From the NCBI GenBank assembly GCA_003644295.1, contig QNBZ01000019.1, forward strand, positions 1 through 11,212: a stretch of 11,212 nt of DNA, written 5' to 3'. The translations under genes were made by a program, and so were the position numbers. The notes below the pieces were generated by a model. The model ran no database searches, was not told the DNA's origin, and saw only the letters and a list, made by a program, of their open reading frames with translations. Source of the stretch: Planctomycetota bacterium (GTDB lineage Bacteria > Planctomycetota > Phycisphaerae > Sedimentisphaerales > Anaerobacaceae). Shown piece after piece: positions 6,682 to 11,212 of the stretch. Each line of letters starts with the position of its first letter. Position 1 is the first letter of the stretch.

Positions 6682-8643
6682 ATGGCCATTTCCAAAATGG
6701 CAAAGGTAATGATTGTCAGCCACCGCACGCAGGCTTCACAGCTCCTCGAAGCGCTGCAGCGCGATGGTATTTGCCAGATTCTAAACGCAGAGCAGGCGAT
6801 GGTCAGCAAGGACTGGCCCGACTTGGCCGCCGCTGCAGAGCGACCGAAAGAGACCGAGGAGCTTCTTAATCGGCTGGCAAAAAGTATTGCATTTCTGAAA
6901 AATTATGCCGAAGTCCCTGGTGGGCTTGCGAGCATCCTTTCTCCGCGTACCGTTATTGACGAGCAGGTATATAACCAGGCCGTTTCAGATAAGAGTATTA
7001 TCGAAATTATTGACCGGTGCCGCCAATGCGAAGCAACAATAGAAAAACTCGAAGCCGAACGTGAAAGCATCATTGGCGTTTTGGAATGGCTTGAGCCGTG
7101 GGCCTCCCTTCAAACGCCTGTGGAAGAGCTTGGCCAGCTCCAGCAGGCAACGTGTTTAGCCGGATTGCTCGGCGCCAGGCAGTTTGAGCAGGCAGAGCGG
7201 GATTTGTCCGAGCTTGGCGCAGCAATTCAACAGGTAGGCCAAGCCAATAATAAGTACGCCTGCCTTATCGTTTGTCTGAACGTTAATATGGTTGATGTGC
7301 AGAAGTTGCTGCGGTCAGTTGATTTCGAGCAGGTCAGCTTTGAGCCGATGACCGGAACCGTAGCGGAGTTAATAAAACAGAACAAAGAAAAATTGAACGA
7401 AGCGGAAAATCAGTTAAAGGCCGAGACGGATAAAGCTGCGGCCCTGAGTAAAAACCTGCTCAAGCTCGAAATACTTTACGACCATTACAGCAATCTGTTA
7501 AGCAGAGACCGGACAAAAGCCGTCGCCCCTGCTACTGAGCAAACCGTTATTCTGGAGGGCTGGGTTAGGCAAAAGGACTACTCACGACTCGAAAAGATAG
7601 TCTCACGCTTCAAGGCCTCGAGTTTGAGCCGAATGGAATTAGCCGAAGATGAGGAGATACCCGTTGAGATAGAGAACAGAAGCTTTATAAGGCCGTTCGA
7701 GGTAGTAACTCGCCTTTACGGTATGCCGCAGCATTTTGAAGTTGACCCGACCGCTTTTTTGGCGCCGTTCTTCGCCTTGTTTTTTGCGCTGTGTCTGACC
7801 GATGCCGGTTACGGACTTGTTATCATTGCGTTGATGATTTTCTTCATAAAGAAAATGCAGGGCGACAAGAAGCTGATGTGGATGCTGGGAATTTGCTCGG
7901 CTGTTACCGTTGTTGCCGGTGCGTTAACCGGCGGATGGTTTGGTGATGCTGTGCAGCAATTTGTGCCGGTGTTGAAACCGCTCAGAGCAAAAATGATATG
8001 GTTCGACCCGCTTGAGAAGCCGATGTACTTTTTCTATTTGTCGTTGGCGCTCGGCTATTTTCAGATTTTGATAGGCCTGACGATTGCATTTGTGCATAAC
8101 CTGAAACGGAAAGAATATACCGCGGCGATATGCGACCAGTTGACCTGGCTGGTTATGCTCAATTCAATAGTCGTCTTTGCGGCAGGCAAAGCAGGTGTAG
8201 TCCCAACTGAAGTCGGCAGATTCGCCGGCTACCTGGCGCTTATACCGGCAGGGACAATTATGCTGTTCAGCCGGCGTGAAGGTAGCTGGGGCGGCCGGCT
8301 CGGAATGGGATTTTACAATTTGTTCAGCGCTATATTTTATATGGGTGATGTATTAAGTTATCTGCGATTGATGGCCCTGGGAATGGTAACGGCTGGACTG
8401 GCGATGGCAATAAATGTCATTGCGAAAATTACTCTTGATATACCTTATGGCGTAGGCGTTGTGATTGCGATAGTCGTACTTATCGGCGGTCATTCTTTCA
8501 ATATAGCCATAAATGCATTAGGTGCTTTTGTCCACACGCTTAGATTGCAGTACGTGGAGTTTTTCCCAAAGTTTTTGGTTGGCGGCGGCACACTGTTCGA
8601 GCCGTTGTCGAAACAGTACAAGCACATTTACATAAAAAAGTGA
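6682..8643 (+). CDS. ntpI: V-type ATPase subunit I (a-subunit, ion-channel stator)
   Basis: 653-residue membrane stator that carries the two half-channels beside the rotor ring; the length is typical for bacterial subunit I. Residues 1 to about 335 form the cytoplasmic arm with long coiled coils; from about 354 (DPTAFLAPFFALFFALC) to the end there are about eight membrane helices. The family hallmarks of the last two helices are intact: GDVLSYLRLMALGM with R562, and LGAFVHTLRLQYVEFF with R621. These arginines correspond in position to the pair that faces the ring carboxylate in Thermus and E. hirae. The tail GGGTLFEPL is also typical. It follows the stalk gene by two bases. A composite hairpin repeat separates it from subunit K. 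A 7-3-7 inverted repeat (6685-6701) covers codons 2-7. Confidence 0.96.
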   Translation: MAISKMAKVMIVSHRTQASQLLEALQRDGICQILNAEQAMVSKDWPDLAAAAERPKETEELLNRLAKSIAFLKNYAEVPGGLASILSPRTVIDEQVYNQAVSDKSIIEIIDRCRQCEATIEKLEAERESIIGVLEWLEPWASLQTPVEELGQLQQATCLAGLLGARQFEQAERDLSELGAAIQQVGQANNKYACLIVCLNVNMVDVQKLLRSVDFEQVSFEPMTGTVAELIKQNKEKLNEAENQLKAETDKAAALSKNLLKLEILYDHYSNLLSRDRTKAVAPATEQTVILEGWVRQKDYSRLEKIVSRFKASSLSRMELAEDEEIPVEIENRSFIRPFEVVTRLYGMPQHFEVDPTAFLAPFFALFFALCLTDAGYGLVIIALMIFFIKKMQGDKKLMWMLGICSAVTVVAGALTGGWFGDAVQQFVPVLKPLRAKMIWFDPLEKPMYFFYLSLALGYFQILIGLTIAFVHNLKRKEYTAAICDQLTWLVMLNSIVVFAAGKAGVVPTEVGRFAGYLALIPAGTIMLFSRREGSWGGRLGMGFYNLFSAIFYMGDVLSYLRLMALGMVTAGLAMAINVIAKITLDIPYGVGVVIAIVVLIGGHSFNIAINALGAFVHTLRLQYVEFFPKFLVGGGTLFEPLSKQYKHIYIKK

Positions 8644-8651
8644 GTGAGTTG

Positions 8652-8709
8652 TTAAGCCCCCAACTTTACGTTGGGGGTTGTTTAGCCCCGCCACCTGTGG
8701 GCGGGGCCT
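8652..8709 (+). repeat. Composite hairpin repeat: family A copy 2 joined to family B copy 2
   Basis: Two adjacent stems fill most of the 114-base gap between subunits I and K. The A unit (8652-8679) pairs CCCCCAAC (8657-8664) with GTTGGGGG (8670-8677) and differs from the copy at 1662 at two of 28 bases, one of them in the loop. The B unit (8678-8709) pairs GCCCCGCC (8685-8692) with GGCGGGGC (8700-8707). The joined form suggests a composite mobile or extragenic palindromic element. Within an operon it could pause polymerase or block exonucleases; a complete stop is unlikely because an essential subunit lies downstream. Confidence 0.8.
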
Positions 8710-8757
8710 GTTATGGCACGGCAACGCAAAATATGAATTAGGAAAGGCAGGTTAGAA

Positions 8758-9252
8758 ATGGATTATGGACTGACATTAGCTTTGGTTGGCGCAGGATTGG
8801 CGGCATTGATGGCCGGTATTGGCTCGGCTGTTGGAATTGGTATCGCTGGCAGAAGTGCAACGGGCGTATTGAGCGAGAAGCCCGAAAGATACGGCCAGAT
8901 GTTTATTATGGTCGTACTGCCCGGTACGCAGGGATTTTACGGCTTCCTGGCGGCGTTTCTTGTGATGCTGAATCTCAACTTTTTCGGCGCCGGCGGCGTG
9001 CCGGAAATAAGCGTTCAGCTTGGCTGGCAGGTATTGGCTGCTTGTTTGCCGATTGCATTTGCAGGTATGTTCAGCGCTATTCATCAAGGCAAGGTTTGCG
9101 CCGGCGGTATCTTGATGGCCGCCAAACGGCCTGAGATGGCCTTTAAGGCCGGAGTCGTATATGCAGTTATGGTTGAAGTATATGCAGTTCTTGGCCTGTT
9201 GGTAACGATGTTTATTTTGTTAAAGGGCCTCAGTTGGCCAACAGTTGGATAA
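8758..9252 (+). CDS. ntpK: V-type ATPase subunit K (proteolipid ring), Na+-type site
   Basis: 164-residue proteolipid with two fused helical hairpins (four membrane helices: about 6-31, 46-73, 87-113, 130-156), the subunit that forms the rotating ion ring. Hairpin 1 opens with the glycine-rich GSAVGIGIAGRSATG (22-36). Its second helix has LPGTQGFY, giving L54, T57, Q58 and Y61; hairpin 2 has Q110 and the single ion-binding E140 in VEVYAVLGLL. These match the Na+ ligands I recall for E. hirae NtpK (L61, T64, Q65, Y68, Q110, E139), so Na+ coupling is predicted. Hairpin 1 has Gln where H+-type rings have Glu, giving one carboxylate per four helices. The ATG has AGG at 8749-8751, six bases upstream. 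Hairpin repeats lie on both sides of the gene. Confidence 0.96.
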   Translation: MDYGLTLALVGAGLAALMAGIGSAVGIGIAGRSATGVLSEKPERYGQMFIMVVLPGTQGFYGFLAAFLVMLNLNFFGAGGVPEISVQLGWQVLAACLPIAFAGMFSAIHQGKVCAGGILMAAKRPEMAFKAGVVYAVMVEVYAVLGLLVTMFILLKGLSWPTVG

Positions 9253-9260
9253 GCGCAAGC

Positions 9261-9299
9261 TGTCATTGCGAGGCCTGCAAAGCAGGCCGTGGAAATCTC
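9261..9299 (+). repeat. Palindromic extragenic repeat of the TCATTGCGAG...ATCTC type
   Basis: The core GGCCTGC (9272-9278), AAA, GCAGGCC (9282-9288) is a perfect 7-bp stem, flanked by TGTCATTGCGA on the left and GTGGAAATCTC on the right. It closely resembles dispersed repeats found in many environmental bacteria, which typically read GTCATTGCGAG ... GGCAATCTC. It lies 8 bases after the subunit K stop and stays open in the subunit E frame. Confidence 0.75.
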
Positions 9300-9300
9300 A

Positions 9301-9328
9301 ACGAAATACGAGATACGAGATACGAAAT
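9301..9328 (+). repeat. 7-bp tandem repeat, four copies, at the subunit E start
   Basis: The unit ACGARAT occurs four times without gaps: ACGAAAT, ACGAGAT, ACGAGAT, ACGAAAT. It begins just after the palindromic repeat and ends one base before the ATG of subunit E, so it occupies the ribosome-binding position and is the only leader available there. Confidence 0.85.
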
Positions 9329-9329
9329 T

Positions 9330-9926
9330 ATGGATGCTGAACAGGTAGTCGAAAAAATATTGGCTGATGCCAAAGCTGAAGCGGACAAGATAACAAAACA
9401 GGCCGAGCAGAGCCAGGCCGACGAACAGGCCCGACTCGACAAGCAACTGGACGAGTACAGAAAGCAAACGGAGGTTCTCGCTCAAAAAGCGGCTGAAGAG
9501 GAGAAAGCGCACTTGCTCGCTGCTGCGAGAATGGATATTGCCAAACAATTCCTCGCTGAGAAAACAAAAATACTGAATGAAGTTTTCGCACAGGCACGGC
9601 AGAAGCTGCAAAATTTGCCTGATGACCAATATCGTGAACTTATGGTCAAACTGATGTCCGAAGCGGTCGAAACCGGCGAAGAAGAGGTTATTATCGATAA
9701 CAACGAGACACGAATCGACAGGGAATTAATAGACAGGGTAAATCAAAAATTGAGCATAAGCGGCGGTAAGGGTAACTTAAAATTGTCCGATGAAAGGCAG
9801 AAACTTGGAGCAGGTTTCATTTTAAGGCAGGGCAGGATAAAAAATAATGTTTCGATTCAGACTCTGCTGACCCAGGCCCGCAAGGAGCTCGAAATAGAAT
9901 TAGCAAAAGAATTATTTGGCAACTAA
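9330..9926 (+). CDS. ntpE: V-type ATPase subunit E (peripheral stalk)
   Basis: 198-residue hydrophilic protein, the usual length for bacterial and archaeal subunit E. The N-terminal half (about 1-95, rich in Ala, Glu, Lys and Gln) is coiled coil and should pair with the NtpF-like subunit; the C-terminal half, including GEEEVIIDNNETRID and KLGAGFILRQGRIKNN, is the globular domain that grips the top of the catalytic head. I start at the ATG at 9330 (MDAEQVVEKIL). The frame is open back to 9234, but that extension is only repeat sequence translated and includes the tail of subunit K in another frame. There is no strong ribosome site, only weak GAG within the ACGARAT repeats, which makes this start unusual. 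The next gene begins six bases after its stop. Confidence 0.93.
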   Translation: MDAEQVVEKILADAKAEADKITKQAEQSQADEQARLDKQLDEYRKQTEVLAQKAAEEEKAHLLAAARMDIAKQFLAEKTKILNEVFAQARQKLQNLPDDQYRELMVKLMSEAVETGEEEVIIDNNETRIDRELIDRVNQKLSISGGKGNLKLSDERQKLGAGFILRQGRIKNNVSIQTLLTQARKELEIELAKELFGN

Positions 9927-9932
9927 TAACAA

Positions 9933-10970
9933 ATGGCCGAACTTGCTGAACAATCTGTTACGGATTTCTTCACCTATCCGCCCATTGGCGGCGATGACTG
10001 GCGATATACCTTTGCAACCGCTTATGTGCGGGCCCTCGAGACGCAGTTGCTGAGTAGGGCGACTTTGCTGGATATGGCTAATGCCGAAAATTTCGAACGG
10101 GCTGCTGATTTGTTAAGTGCAGGAGAATACGCACTGCCGCAGGCAAACAGGAGTGTTGCGGAATTAGAGAACTTCTTGCGGAACAAAAGGTCGGCGGTGA
10201 GAAAAATGTTTTCGTCTCTAATGGTTGATGAGCCGATTGTAACGCTGTTTAGAACACGGGATGATTTTGCGAATATGCGTTTGGCAATTAGGCGAACAGT
10301 AACAGAAAGACCGCTGGGAACCGACTACAGCGATGACGGCAATGTGTCGGCTGAACTGTTTGAAGAGGTCTTTGAGCAGGAAAATTACAGTTTGTTCCCA
10401 GATTATATGGCCGAGGCCGTAGAGCGGGCGGTTCTGGCTTACTATCAGAACAAGGATATTCGCCGGATTGATTACGCAATTGATAGTGTCCAGGCCGAGT
10501 ATAATATCAGGGAAGCGCACCGCTTGGAGAACATTTTTCTGCTTGGATTTTTTAGAATACAGATTGATTTGACTAACATTCGCACAATGTTTCGACTCAA
10601 ATTCACCGAATCTGACCGGCGTGATGTTTTTCTACAGGGCGGCTTTGTTGAGCCGGACAGGTTAAAGCACGGGCTGGACCTCGATTATGATGCGGTTGGC
10701 CAGTTGTTTTTCGCCACGCCGTACCATCGGCTCGTTGAAACTGGCGCTGCTTATTTACTGTCGGATAAATCTTTTTTGAGGACGGAACAGCAGTGTGAGG
10801 ACTTTTTAATCGGCTTTTTGAAAACAACGAATCAGATTACCGCCGGCCCACAGCCGGTTATTGCATATTTGTTAATGAAGGAAAATGAAATTCGCACAGT
10901 TCGGCTGCTCTTGACGGCCAAAAGAAACTCATTGGACACAAAACTTATTTTAGACCGTCTCGGCGAATAA
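9933..10970 (+). CDS. ntpC: V-type ATPase subunit C (AC39/d-type coupling subunit)
   Basis: 345-residue soluble protein of the V-ATPase AC39/subunit d family, which sits as a funnel on the proteolipid ring and receives the central shaft. Family-typical features are the N-terminal YTFATAYVRALETQLL segment, three related helical repeats, a mid-protein ENIFLLGFFRIQIDLTNIR helix (about 193-211), and a C-terminal PVIAYLLMKENEIRTVRLLL stretch, which closely follows the ending of other C subunits. There are no membrane helices. Its ATG is six bases after the subunit E stop, without a recognisable ribosome site, so translation is probably coupled. In the E. hirae order the next genes would be G, A, B and D; instead a palindromic repeat and a GIY-YIG gene follow. 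Confidence 0.94.
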   Translation: MAELAEQSVTDFFTYPPIGGDDWRYTFATAYVRALETQLLSRATLLDMANAENFERAADLLSAGEYALPQANRSVAELENFLRNKRSAVRKMFSSLMVDEPIVTLFRTRDDFANMRLAIRRTVTERPLGTDYSDDGNVSAELFEEVFEQENYSLFPDYMAEAVERAVLAYYQNKDIRRIDYAIDSVQAEYNIREAHRLENIFLLGFFRIQIDLTNIRTMFRLKFTESDRRDVFLQGGFVEPDRLKHGLDLDYDAVGQLFFATPYHRLVETGAAYLLSDKSFLRTEQQCEDFLIGFLKTTNQITAGPQPVIAYLLMKENEIRTVRLLLTAKRNSLDTKLILDRLGE

Positions 10971-10988
10971 AAATAGCGGACCTTATTT

Positions 10989-11014
10989 GTCATTCCTGCG
11001 AAAGCAGGAATCCA
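10989..11014 (+). repeat. GAAA-loop palindromic repeat of the TCATTCC(T/C)GCGAAAG type
   Basis: ATTCCTGC (10992-10999) and GCAGGAAT (11004-11011) form a perfect 8-bp stem closed by a GAAA tetraloop, followed by CCAG. The sequence belongs to a widespread class of bacterial extragenic repeats commonly read as GTCATTCCCGCGAAAGCGGG. It lies 18 bases after the subunit C stop and 10 bases before the GIY-YIG start; the frame of the latter runs open through it. Confidence 0.8.
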
Positions 11015-11024
11015 GAAAAGAACT

Positions 11025-11212
11025 GTGAGACAATATTATGTGTACATATTGGCGAGCAAGAGAAATGGCACGCTTTACATTGGTGTAACGAACAATCTGT
11101 TTAGGAGAGTATATGAACACAAGAACAATCTCGTTCAAGGCTTTACTCAAAAGTATAATGTCAATAATCTTGTGTACTATGAAATGTATGCTGATATATA
11201 TGGTGCCATAAC
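11025..11212 (+). CDS. GIY-YIG nuclease family protein (3' end beyond window)
   Basis: The first 62 residues of a small GIY-YIG endonuclease-domain protein of the short, single-domain bacterial type (usually 80-100 residues). YYVYIL (4-9) and LYIG (17-20) are the GIY and YIG strands; R28 and R29 in the LFRRVYEHK helix and the following H33 match the catalytic Arg/His region, and the GFTQKYNVNNLVYYE segment is characteristic of this group. The catalytic Glu lies near or beyond the window edge. I start at GTG 11025 (reads MRQYYVYIL); GTG at 11040 is possible but would lose the first strand. There is no clear ribosome site. The function of these short proteins is largely unknown. The gene is placed unusually, inside what should be a V-ATPase operon. 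Confidence 0.85.
   Translation, partial: MRQYYVYILASKRNGTLYIGVTNNLFRRVYEHKNNLVQGFTQKYNVNNLVYYEMYADIYGAI

Noticed and set aside
1662..8709. CRISPR array
   Set aside because: The repeats are widely separated, palindromic and few, with no regular spacers; no cas genes are present.
8652..8709. A true intrinsic terminator ending the operon after subunit I
   Set aside because: The first stem is followed by only TTGTTT and the second by no U-tract, and ATPase genes needed for the same complex continue downstream on the same strand.
9234..9329. An N-terminal extension of subunit E starting at TTG 9234
   Set aside because: It overlaps the end of subunit K and translates the palindromic and tandem repeats; E subunits normally start with a short coiled-coil segment, as at the ATG at 9330.
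9084..9629. Long minus-strand open frame opposite subunits K and E
   Set aside because: Antisense shadow of biased coding sequence; the translation resembles no family and spans repeats.

Overview
The window looks like a chromosomal segment of an anaerobic or facultative environmental bacterium, most likely of the Planctomycetota (class Phycisphaerae or a relative). This assignment is an inference from three things: a secreted carbohydrate-active protein with a C-terminal type I dockerin of the form seen across those genomes, a bacterial A/V-type ATPase operon in place of visible F-type genes, and abundant short intergenic palindromic repeats. No rRNA, tRNA or marker gene is present to prove it.

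Layout, left to right. (1) Positions 1-1647, plus strand: the 3' part of an AzgA-like NCS2 purine permease, then a small YbhB/YbcL (PEBP-like) protein 17 bases downstream. A hairpin repeat closes this unit. (2) Positions 1712-5186, minus strand: a metallo-beta-lactamase-fold hydrolase and a secreted GH172 (DUF2961)-dockerin protein form a two-gene unit (9-base gap) behind a TATAAT promoter. An FHA-GAF regulatory protein follows, with its own TTGACA-type promoter. (3) Positions 5357-6289, plus strand: NAD-dependent malate dehydrogenase, divergent from the hydrolase, with two candidate promoters and a GTG start. (4) Positions 6374-10970, plus strand: V-type ATPase genes in the order stalk (NtpF-like)-I-K-E-C, matching the first five genes of the Enterococcus hirae ntp operon. 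The catalytic head genes (G/F, A, B, D) are not in the window and would be expected further right. (5) Positions 10989-11212: a GIY-YIG nuclease gene, cut by the window end, directly behind a GAAA-loop palindromic repeat, at the junction where the next ATPase subunit gene would be expected.

Functionally, the V-ATPase genes encode the membrane rotor ring (K), the ion-channel stator (I), the peripheral stalk (NtpF-like plus E) and the C subunit that couples ring to central shaft. The K subunit keeps every residue I recall as a Na+ ligand in E. hirae NtpK, so the enzyme is predicted to move Na+ rather than H+. Malate dehydrogenase sits just upstream and may share transcription.

The most distinctive non-coding signal is a set of small hairpin repeats. 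Two families (A and B) occur alone at 1662 and 2698 and fused head to tail at 8652. Two further palindromes of widespread bacterial types lie at 9261 and 10989. Three of these insertions fall at gene junctions inside the ATPase operon, and the K gene is bracketed by hairpins on both sides.
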